A stretch of DNA of 64,000 bases from JBBROS01 sp963792675 (GCA_963792675.1 CAWBWT010000002.1:1612001-1676000); one strand, 5' to 3'; positions 1 to 10,046 are shown, counted from the first letter of the stretch. The notes: generated by a model not told the origin, from the letters alone. Numbers and translations are program-made.

Positions 1-1260
1 CCAGACGGCGAGGTCGCCGGTGTGGAACCAGCCGCCGGCGAAGGCCTCGTCGGTGGCGGCCGGGTTCTTCAGGTAGCCCTTCATGGTGATGTTGCCGCGC
101 ATCAGGATCTCGCCCATCGTCCGCCCGTCCTGCGGCACCGGCGCCAGCGTGGCCGGGTCGGCGACGATGATGTCCTCCTGCACGACGTAGCGGACGCCTT
201 GCCGGGCGAGCACCGCGGCGCGCTCGGCCGGCGGCAGCGCGTCCCAGGCCTCGTCCCAGGCGCAAACGGTGACCGGGCCGTAGGTCTCGGTCAGGCCGTA
301 GACGTGGGTGATGGCGAAGCCGAGCCGATCCATGCCCTCCAGCACCGCGGCTGGCGGCGCGGCGCCCGCGGTCATGACGCGGACCGGGCTGGCGAGCGGC
401 TGCACGCCCGGGTGGTTCAGAACCATGCCGAGCACGATCGGCGCGCCGCACATGTGGGTGACGCCGTGCTCGGCGATGGCGCCCAGGATCGCCGTCGCCT
501 CGACCCGGCGCAGGCAGACGTTGGTGCCGGCCATTGCGGCGACCGTCCAAGGGAAGCACCAGCCGTTGCAATGGAACATCGGCAGCGTCCAGAGATAGAC
601 CGGGTGCTGCGCCATGCCCCAGGTCATGGCGTTGCCGCAGGCGTTCAGGTAGGCGCCGCGGTGATGGTAGACGACGCCCTTGGGGTTGCCGGTGGTGCCG
701 GAGGTGTAGTTGAGCGCGATGGCGTCCCACTCGTCGGGCGGCAGCGCGGCCGCATAAGCCGGGTCGCCGCCGGCCAGGAAGGTTTCGTAATCGGTGCTGC
801 CGGCCGGGTCGTTGGCGGGGGCGAGCGGGTCGTTGATGTCGATGACCAGCGGTTTCGCGCCCGTGAGCTGCCCGAGGGCGTCGCGCATCACGGGGGCGAA
901 TTCGCGGTCGACCAGCACGATCTTGGCCTCGCCGTGGCCGAGGATGAAGGCGACGGTCGCGGCGTCGAGCCGGGTGTTGAGCGCGTTCAGCACGCCGCCC
1001 ATCATCGGGATGCCGAAATGCGCCTCCACCATGGCGGGCGTGTTCGGCGCCATGACCGCGACGGTGTCGCCCCGCCCGGCGCCCGCGCGTTCGAGCGCCG
1101 AGGCAAGCCGGCGGCAGCGCGCATAGGTTTCGCCCCAGCTTTGGCGGTGCGGGCCGTGGATGGTGGCGACGCGCTGCGGGAACGTCTCGGCGGTGCGGCG
1201 CAGGAAGCTGATCGGGCTGAGCGCCGCATGATTGGCGGTGGTCTTCGGCAGGTCGAACAT
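1..1260 (-). CDS. Acyl-CoA synthetase (AMP-forming), truncated by the window edge
   Basis: The 420 visible codons are open from an ATG at 1260 and run off the left edge, so the C-terminal part is missing. The protein is an ANL-superfamily adenylate-forming ligase that would activate a carboxylic acid as acyl-AMP and then acyl-CoA in the cytoplasm. The P-loop-like core motif YTSGTTGNPKGV is visible near residue 190, followed by the fatty-acyl ligase signatures MFHCNGWCFPW and YGLTETYGP. The sequence resembles the medium/long-chain fatty-acyl-CoA ligase group (AlkK/FadD-like). Substrate cannot be read from the sequence. Unlike its downstream neighbours this reading frame is intact over the visible part. 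Confidence 0.9.
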   Translation of the reverse strand, partial: MFDLPKTTANHAALSPISFLRRTAETFPQRVATIHGPHRQSWGETYARCRRLASALERAGAGRGDTVAVMAPNTPAMVEAHFGIPMMGGVLNALNTRLDAATVAFILGHGEAKIVLVDREFAPVMRDALGQLTGAKPLVIDINDPLAPANDPAGSTDYETFLAGGDPAYAAALPPDEWDAIALNYTSGTTGNPKGVVYHHRGAYLNACGNAMTWGMAQHPVYLWTLPMFHCNGWCFPWTVAAMAGTNVCLRRVEATAILGAIAEHGVTHMCGAPIVLGMVLNHPGVQPLASPVRVMTAGAAPPAAVLEGMDRLGFAITHVYGLTETYGPVTVCAWDEAWDALPPAERAAVLARQGVRYVVQEDIIVADPATLAPVPQDGRTMGEILMRGNITMKGYLKNPAATDEAFAGGWFHTGDLAVW

Positions 1261-1297
1261 CATGTCAGTCGCCCCGTCTGGTTCATGCCAGCCCTGT

Positions 1298-3204
1298 TCA
1301 GAATCCGAACATGTGGTCCAGCGAGAACGCGCCCGCGTCGTCCATCAGCCCGTGATAGCCGAACAGGCGGCAGGTCGGGTCGCGGATGATGACGTAGCCG
1401 CGCGTCGCCCGCCTGCTCCAGCAGGGCGTCGCCGAACTGCTCGTGCGGCCACACCATCGCGCTGCCGGAGCAGGCGATGGACAGCGGGCGCTCGGCGATC
1501 GGGGTGCCGGCGCTGTCGTGCAGGATCAGGGTGGTGCTGGAGCGGGGATGCCAGGCGGCGGAGGCCGAGTAGATGACGCAGGCGAACGAGCGCCGCGCGC
1601 CCATGCCGAGCTTCAGGAACAGCCGTGTGGACAGGCCGGGCGGCGGGCCGGAGTAGCTCTGCGGCTCGTCGCGGTAGGTCATCGCCGTGTTGTAGATGTG
1701 CGCGCCGAAACTGCTTTCGGCCGCGTGCGGGCTCGTGCGGCTTTCGTAGCGGAACAGGCCGTGCAGCCAGCCATCGGCGTCGCCGCCGTCGCGGAAATCA
1801 TACACGAGCTCGGCATGGCCCCTCGCTCGGCGCCGAGCTCGGCCAGGTCGATGGCGGTGTCGTGGTCGCGCGGCAGGTTGCCGAGGAAGCGCTCGGCGAC
1901 CAGGCGGCCCTCCGGGTCGAACACCTCGAGCCGGATCGGCAGCGACTGGTCTGGCGCTCGGCCATCGGCGTCGGCAGCACGATGCTGCGGAAGCGGTCGG
2001 GCGGCAGGATGGGGAAGGGCAGGAGGTAGCCGCGGCCGAGCAGGTTCGACAGCGTCTTGATGCCCGGGTCGGGCTTGAGGTCGGCGCGCTCCACGTTCAG
2101 GTGGGCGATGCGGGTGCGCCCGGCTTCCGTGACCTCGTAGCGCGGGCGCACCACGTGGCGGCCGGCGCGCAGCTCGATCTGCGCCGGCCAGTGCAGGCCG
2201 GGCAGCATGCCCTCGACGTCGAGCGCCACGCTGGCGTAGGGCGCCACGTCCTCGTCCAGCGGCACCGGGCGGCCGGCGCCCATGCGGTCGAGCGTCACGG
2301 TGCCGGCCGGGATGGGGGCGGCGTGGCTGTTCTGCAGCCACAGCACCACCCGCTCGTCGCGGCTTGGGCGCCGGCATCCCGGCATAGCGGTCGCTGGGCC
2401 AGGCATTGGCGTCGTGCGTGCAGGACAGGCTGTGCTCCGCGCCGGTGCCGTAGGTGTCGAGCGCGTATTTGACCACGTCGTGCCCGGCGGCGCCGATCGC
2501 GTGGAGGAACAGCTGGCCCTCGAACGCCGGCAGGCCGAAGCGGGCGCGCACCTCGCGGCTGTCGATCGCGAGGCCGGCGGCGCCCGGCGCCACCGCCTGC
2601 TCCCATTCCGCCAGCACGCCGCCGTCGCCCGCGAACAGCCGCAGCCAGAGCCGCACCGGCCCGGCGCCGTAGCCGGACCAGTAATTGGCTGTCACCAGCC
2701 GCGTGTGCAGCCCGTCGCCGCCGGCCGGCCCGGTGTCGCGGAAGAAGGCGTAGTTGGTGGCGAAGTTCAGCCGGTCGAGGTAGCGCTGCGGGTTGCTCAG
2801 CATGCGGTCCGGCAGCCGCGCCTCGTCCAGCGTCAGCACCTGCATGCCGGCCGGCACCTGCGGCGCGATGCGGGCGGCGATGCGCCCGGCGTCGAAGCCG
2901 CGACCAGCAGGGTCGCGGCCGGAATGCGGCAGGTCCACCAGCGCGCTGCGCGGCCACGCCGGCCCGGATTGCCCCGAGCTGCGCCACGTCGTGCACGTAG
3001 CTTTCGGCGGCGCGGCGGCATGGCGGGGTTGCAGCGCCCACAGCGCGTCGGCGACGCCGTCCGGGTCGTAGACCGCGAGCCGGCCGGCCGCGCGCAGCCG
3101 GTCCGCCAGCCGCGCCGTCGCCTCGGCGGCCAGCGGGTGGGCGAAGCGCCTTGTAGAGGACGTTGCCGCCGGCGCGGGCGTCGAAGGTCTGGATGTTCGA
3201 GCAT
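1298..3204 (-). CDS. Uncharacterised protein of about 630 residues, several frameshifts
   Basis: I do not recognise this family. A coding signal can be followed across at least four frame changes, from an ATG at 3204 just after the ELM1 gene to a TGA at 1298. Recognisable stretches read SNIQTFDARAGGNVLYKA at the N-terminus, LDRLNFATNYAFFRDT and VTANYWSGYGAGPVRLWLRL in the middle, and a C-terminus ending in SLDHMFGF. No signal peptide, transmembrane segment or enzymatic motif stands out. The repeated beta-rich segments with many Gly and Pro turns suggest beta-sandwich domains, which is inference only. The frame changes fall in G/C runs and match those in lspA and ribF nearby, so sequencing error is more likely than decay. 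Confidence 0.6.
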
Positions 3205-3208
3205 GCGC

Positions 3209-4193
3209 TCAGTCTAGCGCAAACGCCGCGGCGGCTAAATACCGCAGCCGCCGGCGCACCTCTGCGCCCGCCATGGCCGTGTCGTCCAGCGGCGTCGACC
3301 GGCCAGGTCTCGAGCCGGCCGGTGAACGGGCGCACCCGGCCGTCCCGCATCAGCAGCTCGTTGAACAGCCGGATGCGGCGCGAGCGCCCGGGCAGCGGCG
3401 CCAGCAGCACCGGGGCGCCGGGTCGCGACGGCCTCGGACACCATGGAGACGCTGTCCTCCGTGACGATGATCGCGTCGGCCAGGGCGAGCAGGCCGAAAT
3501 AGGGGTTCTCGCCCGGTCATGTCCCACATCCAGCCGCCTAGCGGCGCGAGCCGCGGCCAGCGCGGCCCGCGCCTCGGGCGAGGTGCGGCGCGACGGGGTG
3601 AGCGCGACGCCGACGCGCTCGGTCCGCATCATCGCGAGCCAGCTGCGCGGCGAGGTGCTCCGCCACCGGCGCCGTCCAGCCGGAAGCGGCCGTTGCTGCC
3701 GCCGACCAGCACCGCGACCAGCGGCCGCGGCAGGTGGGCCAGGCGGGGCGCCCAGATCGCGGCGGCCTCGGCCAGGCGCGTCGGGCGTGACGCGGTGCAG
3801 CGCGGTGCGGGTGACGACGACGTTGGGGCCGGTGAGGCCGTCATGGCGGTTGACGACGACGACGTCGAACCGCGCCGGGTCCATGCGCGGGTGCTGGATC
3901 TGCACGACGGGCCGGCCGGGCCGCGCGCAGCCGGGCGGCGACGACCGCGGCGGTGCCGCCGGCGGCCATGATCAGCCCGTCCGGCACCGGCGGGAGGCGG
4001 ACGGCGCGCGAGCGGGGTCGGGCCAAAGCCGGGCCGTGCATCCAGGACCAGGGCGGGCGCGGCGGTCAGCGGACGACGGTCGGGTCGAGTCCGGCGGCTT
4101 CGGCCAGGCCGAGCGCTTGCGGTCTGCAGGCCGGCGTAGGGCTCGGCCAGGATGGTCGACCCGTTGGGGCCGCTGCCCTCGCCCCGGGCTCAA
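3209..4193 (-). CDS. ELM1 family (DUF1022) nucleoside-diphosphate-sugar binding-like protein, frameshifted
   Basis: Homologous to the mitochondrial-fission ELM1 / DUF1022 family, which has a glycosyltransferase-like fold and is common in alphaproteobacteria. Its bacterial role is not established. Diagnostic stretches are QALGLAEAAGLDP near the start, VVVVNRHDGLTGPNVVVTR, the Gly-rich LVAVLVGGSNGRFRLDG, and the C-terminal VSMVSEAVATRRP and GRSRRIRLFNELLMRDGRVRPF. The frame shifts several times, so no single open frame covers the gene. The TTG at 4193 is the best start I can see but is uncertain. The stop at 3209 lies 4 bases from the next start, which suggests co-transcription with the uncharacterised gene downstream. 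Confidence 0.7.
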
Positions 4194-4219
4194 TAATCAG
4201 GCCGGCAAGCCCCTTCGCC

Positions 4220-4770
4220 TTAGAACAGGCTGCTGAGGATGCCCTTGCCGCTTGCGCTGGATGATCGGCGTGTCGCCGGCCTCGGGGTTCTGGCCAAGGG
4301 CGGCGTTCTGCCGCAGCCGGGCGGCTTCGCGCATCGGGTCGACCGGGGTGCCGGGCGGGGGCGGCGACTGCCAGAACATCAGCCGGTCGGTGAAGCTGCG
4401 GCTGGGCGTGTCCAGCGCGGCCTCGCTGTCGACCCGGTCGCGGATGTCGGCCGGCGCCGGGCGGCCGGCGGCCGCGACCAGCGCCTGCTGGCCCGGCGAG
4501 TTGCGCCGCGGTCGAGCCGGGTTCAGCGCGGTGTCCGGCACCAGCGCGGCCTCGGCCTGCTGCTGCTGCGTCAACTCCTGCGGGCGGGTCGCGCCCGGGC
4601 CGGGGCGGGCGCAGCGTCAAGTCGGGCGGCATCGAGAGCGGCGCGCGCGTGGTCACCTGGAATTCGTCCGGCGCGTCGCGTGTCAGGCCGAAGGTGCGGG
4701 TCAGCTCGTCGCCGGAACAGGCGCCAAGGGCAAGCAGGCAGGGCAACGCCAGCGCGAATCGCGTGTTCAT
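4220..4770 (-). CDS. DUF3035 family lipoprotein
   Basis: The product starts MNTRFALALPCLLALGACSG, a typical lipoprotein signal peptide with lipobox LGAC, so it should be lipidated and membrane-anchored. The mature part contains DAPDEFQVTTRAPLSMPPD, the hallmark of DUF3035 proteins (sometimes described as BamF-like in alphaproteobacteria). The C-terminus ends in PIIQRKRQG and ILSSLF in a shifted frame. At least two indels, near 4600-4625 and 4245, break the frame. It lies 11 bases downstream of lspA, which encodes the signal peptidase that would process it. That neighbourhood is conserved in the group. The function is inferred as envelope-related only. Confidence 0.75.
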
Positions 4771-4780
4771 GACGCGGTGT

Positions 4781-5275
4781 TTACTGCCGGACACCGGGTG
4801 CCTGCAAGCGGCTGCGCGCCGGCCGCACCCCGTCCAGCAGCAAGGCAGCCACGCCGCAGACGATGGCCGCGTCGGCCACGTTGAACACGTACCAGGACCA
4901 GCCGAACGCGTGCGCGTGGATGAAGTCGACCACCGCGCCGAACCGGATGCGGTCGATCACGTTGCCCACCGCGCCGCCGCCGATCGCGCCCAGCGCCGCC
5001 GCGACCAGCACCGTTTCGGCCCGCATCAGCCAGACCGCCAGCGCACCACCACCGCCAGCGCCACCCCGGCCAGGATCCACGGGCCCGGTCGCGCCGTCCT
5101 GGTGGAACAGCCCGAAGGTCACGCCCTGGTTCCACACCATCGTCAGGTTCAGCACCGGCAGCACCTCGACCGACCCGCGTTCGGGCAGGTGGAACACGTC
5201 CAGCACCCACCACTTGCTGGCCTGGTCGGCGGCGAGCACCAGCAAGGCGGCGAACACGCCCCAGCGTACCGTCAT
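4781..5275 (-). CDS. lspA: Lipoprotein signal peptidase (signal peptidase II)
   Basis: Inner-membrane aspartic protease that cleaves the signal peptide of diacylglyceryl-modified prolipoproteins. The family motifs are visible: DQASKWWVLD in the first transmembrane segment, LNLTMVWNQGVTFGLF, GGAVGNVIDRIRFGAVVDF with the first catalytic Asp, and FNVADAAI with the second. The ATG at 5275 is preferred over the GTG at 5290 because GGAG lies at a suitable distance before it. Between 5043 and 5086 the frame is shifted by an apparent extra C and restored by a missing base. The in-frame product therefore carries a short wrong stretch in the third membrane region. Because the gene is essential, I infer a sequencing error. 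Confidence 0.9.
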   Translation of the reverse strand: MTVRWGVFAALLVLAADQASKWWVLDVFHLPERGSVEVLPVLNLTMVWNQGVTFGLFHQDGATGPVDPGRGGAGGGGALAVWLMRAETVLVAAALGAIGGGAVGNVIDRIRFGAVVDFIHAHAFGWSWYVFNVADAAIVCGVAALLLDGVRPARSRLQAPGVRQ

Positions 5276-5293
5276 CGGCCTAAACTCCACGGC

Positions 5294-6242
5294 TTAGATC
5301 TCCTCGCCGGCCAGCATGGCCCGGGCGAGCTCGGCATCCAGCGCGATCTGGGTCTTCAGCTCGTCGAACGAGCCGAACTTCTTTTCCGCCCGCAGGAAGC
5401 CGTGCAGCGCCACCGCGACCTCCTGGTCGTAGAGGTCGCCGGACCAGTCGAACAGGTGCGCCTCGACCCGGCTTTCCGGCCCCTCGTTGACCGTCGGGCG
5501 GCGGCCGATATTGGCGACGCCGGGCACCTCGTCGCCGTCCGGGCAGGGTCGCCATGACCGCGTAGACGCCGCGTGCCGGTTCCAGGTGGCGGCCGAGCGG
5601 GATGTTGGCGGTGGGAAAGCCGATGGTGCGGCCCCGCTTGTCGCCGTGGCTGACGACACCGCGGATCGCCCAGGCGCGGCCCAGCTCGGCGGCGGCGCGT
5701 TCGGGGTAGCCGTCCTGCAGCAGCGCGGCGGATGCGGGTGGAGCTGAGCGGCCCCCTGCGCGTCGGCGAGCTTCGGCACGATGGTGGGCCCGATGCCCAG
5801 CGCCTCGGCCGGGCGGCGAGGAACGCGGCATCGCCGCCGCGGCGGTGGCCGAAGGCGAAGTCGGCGCCGCAGGCCAGGTGGGCCGCGCCGACGCCGTCGC
5901 GCAGCACTTCGGTCGACGAAGGCGCTCGGCCGGCAGCTCGCGATAGGCGCTGGTCGAACGGCAGCTGCATACAGAACCTGCACGCCGAGCGCCTCCAGCG
6001 CGGCGGCGCGCTCGGCCGCGAGCGTCAGCCGGAACGGCGGGTCATCGGGCCGGAAGAACTCGCGCGGATGCGGCTCGAAGGTCAGCACGGCGAGCGGCGC
6101 GCCGGGCCGGGCGGCATGGGCGGTGCGGAGCAGGTGCGCGTGGCCGAGATGCACGCCGTCGAAATTGCCGAGCGCCACGGTGGCGCCGCAGGTCGGGCAG
6201 GCCGCGCCAGTCGACGATCCCATCAGGCGCGGCTGCGGGCAT
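5294..6242 (-). CDS. ribF: Bifunctional riboflavin kinase / FMN adenylyltransferase, frameshifted
   Basis: Makes FMN and FAD from riboflavin. The N-terminal adenylyltransferase motif VALGNFDGVHLGHAHLL is clear, followed by LTFEPHPREFF and HLACGADFAFGH. The C-terminal kinase domain shows HGDKRGRTIGFPTANIPL, GVYAV and the ending EKKFGSFDELKTQIALD. Several single-base indels break the gene, for example in the segment between the start MPAAAPDGIVDWRGLPDLR at 6242 and the ALGNFDG motif, and again around 5970 and 5720. It is followed after 18 bases by lspA. In many alphaproteobacteria ileS sits between these two genes, but it is absent here. Confidence 0.88.
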
Positions 6243-6618
6243 GACCGTGGCCTCGCCCTCGATCACGGCCGGCCGCGACGGTGCAGGCGTCTTCAGCGTG
6301 GCGCGCTTGCGCCGGGTCCAGCGCGATGACCTCGGCCGTGACGGTGTCGCCGATCTGGACGGGGCGCGGAACGCAGGGACTGGCCAGGTAGATCGTCCCC
6401 GGCCCCGGCAGCTGGTGCCGAGCACGCGCTGATGAGCCCGGCGGACAGCATGCCGTGGGCGACACGCTCCTTGAACACGCTCGTGCGCGGCCTCGGCATC
6501 GAGGTGCACGGGTTCGTGTCGAGGCTGACGGCGGCGAAGAGGAGGATGTCGGCCTCGTGATGGTCTTGCCCAGCGGGCGGTCTGCCCGACGAGAGGTCCT
6601 CGAAGCGACACCGTCCAT
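6223..6618 (-). CDS. MaoC-like hotdog-fold dehydratase, frameshifted
   Basis: A short (about 130 residue) single-domain MaoC-like protein, expected to hydrate or dehydrate enoyl/hydroxyacyl thioesters. Visible segments include FEDLS and EADILLFAAVSLDTNP at the N-terminus, the family core FKERVAHGMLSAGLISA, LPGPGTIYLASP and VQIGDTVTAEVIALDP. The frame changes at least twice. The end is uncertain because one frame stops at 6223 and another reads on into ribF. The ATG at 6618 is preceded by GGAGGGCGGC on the coding strand, a plausible ribosome binding site. It is divergent from the M20 peptidase gene. Confidence 0.72.
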   Translation of the reverse strand: MDGVASRTSRRADRPLGKTITRPTSSSSPPSASTRTRAPRCRGRARACSRSVSPTACCPPGSSARARHQLPGPGTIYLASPCVPRPVQIGDTVTAEVIALDPAQARHAEDACTVAAGRDRGRGHGHARSRA

Positions 6619-6687
6619 GATGCCGCCCTCCGCCGTGCGTGGACAAGGCCTAGCCGGTGCGAAAAGCAAGGCAGCCGAGAGGACCGC

Positions 6688-7790
6688 ATGCCGGATCGCG
6701 TCGGCTCGAAGACGCTGCTGCGGTGGAGGCCGACGACGGACGCGGCCGCGGTGAACGCGCTGATGGACATGGCCGAGCGCGACCTGGCCGAGGCCGGCGC
6801 GGCGATCACCCGCATGCCCGGCCGCGACGGGTTCGGCGACAACCTGGTGGCCCGCACGCCGGGCGCGCGGACAAGCCGGTGCTGATGGCCGGGCACCTCG
6901 ACACCGTCTGGTCGCACGGCACGCTGGCGGCCATGCCGTTCCGGGTGGAGGGCGACGCAGGCGCACGGCCCGGGCATCTACGACATGAAGGCCGGCAGCT
7001 TCCTCGGCTTCAATGCGCTGCGGAGCATCCTGCTGCAGACCGTGCCGACCAACCGGCCCGATCACCCTGCTGCTGACGCCCGACGAGGAGGTCGGCAGCC
7101 CGACCAGCCGCGACCTGATCGAGGCGGAGGCGCAGGCGCCGCGTGCGTGCTGATCCTGGAGCCGGCCGGCGGCGGCGGCGCCTGCGTCACGGCGCGCAAG
7201 GGCGTCGGCGGCTTCACGCTGCGCGATCGCGGGACGCGGCGCCCATGCCGGCGGCAACTTCGCCGGAGGGCGCCAGCGCCGTCGTGGAGCTGGCGCGGCA
7301 GATCGTCCGCCTGCACGCGATGGTGGATCTCGACGCCGGGATCACGCTGAACGTGGCGCCGGTCTGGGGCGGCAGCGCGGCCGAACGTGATCGCGGCCGA
7401 GGCGGGCTGCGAGATCGATCTGCGGGTGCCGACGCGTGGAGGCGGGCGAGCGGATGGAGGCGGCGATCCTGGCGCTGCAGCCGATCGACCCCCGCTGCAC
7501 GCGTCAGCGTGACGGGCGGCATGAACCGGCCGCCGATGGCCGAGACGCCGGCCATCCTGGCGCTGTACGAGCAGGCCCGCGCGGCCGCGGCGGCAGCCGG
7601 GTTCGAGCTGCCGAAGCAGCACCGCGGCGGCGGCTCGGACGGCAATTTCACCGCCGCACTGGGGATCCCGACGCTGGACGGGCTCGGCTGCCCCGGCGCC
7701 GGCGCGCATGCCAGCCACGAGCATATCCAGTGGCGCGCGCTGGCGCCCCGCGCGGCCATGCTGGCCAGCTTTGCTGGAGACGCTGCATGA
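6688..7790 (+). CDS. M20 family metallopeptidase (carboxypeptidase G2-like), frameshifted
   Basis: Zinc-dependent M20 exopeptidase or amidohydrolase. Recognisable parts in order are NALMDMAERDLAEAGAAI, PVLMAGHLDTVWSHGTLA with the first metal ligands, GIYDMKAG, LLLTPDEEVGSPTSR with the catalytic Glu pair, GGNFAEGASAVVELARQI, and the C-terminal KQHRGGGSDGNFTAALGIPTLDGLG followed by GAHASHEHI. The spacing matches the glutamate carboxypeptidase (CPG2) subgroup, but the true substrate is unknown. Multiple +1/-1 shifts break the gene. The last codons overlap the start of the next gene in an ATGA arrangement, so the three plus-strand genes up to 9210 look like one operon. Confidence 0.8.
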
Positions 7791-8531
7791 CCGAACCTCG
7801 AAGCGCTCGTGGCCGGCGCGCCGCGACCCGCGACCGCCCGCGTCATGCGCCTGCCGGACCCGCCGGCGGACGCGGCTTCGGCCTATTACATCCAGCATGC
7901 GGTGATGGCCGGCCTCGGCCCGATCGGCGGCTGGAAGGTGGGCTCGCCGAACCCGACCGGGCCGTTCACCTGCGCGCCGCTGCCGGCCAGCCATATCATG
8001 CCGAGCCCCGCCCGGGTGGCGCAGGCGCCTGCCCGGATCGCGGCGTGGAGGCGGAGATCGCCGTCCGCCTGGCCGCCGACCTGCCGCCGCGCGACGCGGA
8101 CTACACGCGGGACGAGGTGCTGGCGGCGATCGCGCTCGGCGCACCCGGCGATCGAGCTGCTGCAGAGCCGGTTCCAGGACGTGGACGCGGTGGATCCGCT
8201 GAGCGCGCTCGCCGACAGCCTCAGCCATCATGGCCTGGTGTGGGGTGAGGCGATCGCCGGATTGGCAGGCAATCGATCTCGACGCCGAGGGCGTCCGCGT
8301 GCTGGTGAACGGCGCCGAGATCAAGCGGGCAACCGGCAACCCGGCCGGCGACATGATGCGGCTGCTGGTGTGGATGGCCAACGAGGGCGCGCGCTGGGCG
8401 GGCGGGCTGAAGCGCCGGGCAATTCGTGACCACCGGATCGTGGACGGCGAAGGATTTCGTGCCGCGCGGGCGCGCAGCGTGCGCATGGTGTTCGACCGTT
8501 GCGGCAGCGTGGAGGCGCACCTACCTCATGA
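7787..8531 (+). CDS. 2-keto-4-pentenoate hydratase / fumarylacetoacetase-like protein, frameshifted
   Basis: Resembles the MhpD/2-oxopent-4-enoate hydratase branch of the FAH superfamily, cytoplasmic metal-dependent enzymes of aromatic meta-cleavage routes. Visible segments are ALVAGAPRPATARVMRLPD, GGWKVGSPNPTGPFTCAPLP, VEAEIAVRLAADLPPRDADY, AIELLQSRFQDVDAVDPLSALADS and NEGARWAGGLK. An extra C in the first codons (near 7795) and later indels near 8040, 8145 and 8262 break the frame. Its position between an M20 peptidase and an SDR suggests a small catabolic operon, but the substrate cannot be deduced. Confidence 0.75.
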
Positions 8532-9210
8532 CTCAGGCGCTGATCGTCGGCGCCGGCCCCGGGCTGTCGGCCAGCTTCGCCCGGCGTGCTGGCCAAGGCC
8601 GGGCTACACCGTGGCGCTGGCAGCCCGCCGCACCGACAAGCTGGCGGCGCTGGCGAGCGAAACCGGCGCCAGCCTGCACGCCTGCGACGCCACCGACCCG
8701 GCCGCCGTCGCCGCCCTGTTCGACGCGCTGCCGACGCCCGGCATCGTGCTGTTACAACGCCAGCTACCGGGTGCGCGGGCCGTTCGTGGAGCTCGATCCG
8801 GCCGAGGTCGCGAAGACGCTGCGCCGTCAGCGCCTTCGCCGGCTTCCTGGTGGCGCAGCAGGCGGCGCGGCGGATGCTGGCGGCCGGGCAGGGCGGGACT
8901 ATCCTGCTGACCGGCGCCTCGGCCGGGGTGAAGGGCTACGCGCAGTCGGCGCCCTTCGCGATGGGCAAGTTCGCCTTGCGCGGCCTGGCGCAGAGCATGG
9001 CGCGCGAGCTGCACCCGCAGGGCATCCACGTGGTGCATGTCGTGGTAGACGGCGGCATCCGCGCCGCCGGCCGCCCCGAGCCCGCCGACCAGCCGGACAG
9101 CCTGCTCGACCCCGACGCCATCGCCGCCACCATGCTGCATACGCTCGAGCAGCCCCGCTCGTGCCTGGACCGACGAGATCGCCGTGCGGCCCTGGGTGGA
9201 GCGGTTCTGA
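8528..9210 (+). CDS. Short-chain dehydrogenase/reductase family protein, frameshifted
   Basis: Rossmann-fold SDR of about 225 residues. The N-terminus reads MTQALIVGAGPGLSASFAR, a glycine-rich NAD(P)-binding motif. LTGASAGVKGYAQSAPFAMGKFALRGLAQ carries the active-site region in two shorter parts, and AMARELHPQGIHVVHV-like sequence follows. The position normally held by the catalytic Tyr of the YxxxK motif is Phe (FAMGK), so classical chemistry is doubtful. The C-terminus ends WVERF. Indels near 8590, 8755, 8828 and 9165 interrupt the frame. The ATG at 8528 overlaps the end of the upstream gene. Confidence 0.8.
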
Positions 9211-9216
9211 GCACCC

Positions 9217-10002
9217 TCAGTTGAACGCGTAGGCGTCCATCCGCAGCACGCCGTAGGTCGTGCTTTCGTGCAGGTGCTCTGCTCGTCCGGACGCGCCGGC
9301 GGCGCCGAGCGCCACGTAGAGCGGCAGCAGGTGTTCCTCGGTCGGGTGGTTCTCGGCGGCATGCGGCGCCTGCGTACGGTAGGCGAGCAGGTCCGTCGTG
9401 CGGTTCTCGAGCAGCGCCGCATCGAACCAGCCGGCGAACGCCGCCACGTCGTCCGGCGTGGCCGATTCCAGGGCACGGCCGCGGAACCGGCTCAGATCGT
9501 GCGTGTAGCTGCCGGAGCCGATCACCAGGACGCCCTCGTTCCGCAGCGGCGCCAAGGCTCGCCCGACCTGCAGGTGATGCGCCGGGCCCAGGTGGGATTG
9601 CACCGAGAACGGCACCACCGGGATGTCGGCGCCGGGATACATCAGCATGAGCGGCACCCAGACGCCGTGATCCAGGCCGCGCCGGGGATCGACCGCGCTC
9701 GCGATCCCGGCGCCGCACAGCAAGTCAGAGGCGCGTTCGGCGAGCGCCGGGTCGCCGGGGGCGGGGTAGCGCATCTGGAACAGCCGGTCGTCGAAGCGGC
9801 CGAAATCGTGGATCGTGGCCGGATGCGGGGCGGCGCCGGCCGAGGCGGTCGCGGTTTCCCAATGCGCCGTCACCGCCAGGATGGCGCGCGGGCGCGGCAG
9901 GCGGCGGCCGAGCTCCTCGAGGAAGCGCCGGGCCGGCGCCTCCTGCAGCACGAGGTTGGGCGCGCCGTGGCTGACGAACACGCTGGGCATCACCGGGGGC
10001 AT
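9217..10002 (-). CDS. DODA-type extradiol ring-opening dioxygenase
   Basis: Cytoplasmic zinc or non-haem iron protein of the 4,5-DOPA dioxygenase (YgiD) family, 261 residues. The N-terminus has VFVSHGAPNLVL with a conserved metal-ligand His. RAILAVTAHWET, PHPATIHDFGRF, RGLDHGVWVPLMLMYP and VLVIGSGSYTHDL are the family blocks, and the usual C-terminal LPLYVALGAAG is present. The start is ambiguous because three in-phase or near-phase ATGs (10002, 9990, 10013) follow one another. A possible frameshift at about 10015 would extend it to an ATG at 10037 with a better ribosome site. It lies 44 bases downstream of the DoxX gene and probably shares its promoter. Confidence 0.9.
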   Translation of the reverse strand: MPPVMPSVFVSHGAPNLVLQEAPARRFLEELGRRLPRPRAILAVTAHWETATASAGAAPHPATIHDFGRFDDRLFQMRYPAPGDPALAERASDLLCGAGIASAVDPRRGLDHGVWVPLMLMYPGADIPVVPFSVQSHLGPAHHLQVGRALAPLRNEGVLVIGSGSYTHDLSRFRGRALESATPDDVAAFAGWFDAALLENRTTDLLAYRTQAPHAAENHPTEEHLLPLYVALGAAGASGRAEHLHESTTYGVLRMDAYAFN

Positions 10003-10046
10003 CACGGGGGCATCGCGGGGGAGCGGGTTTCGGACATGGTCGCCTC

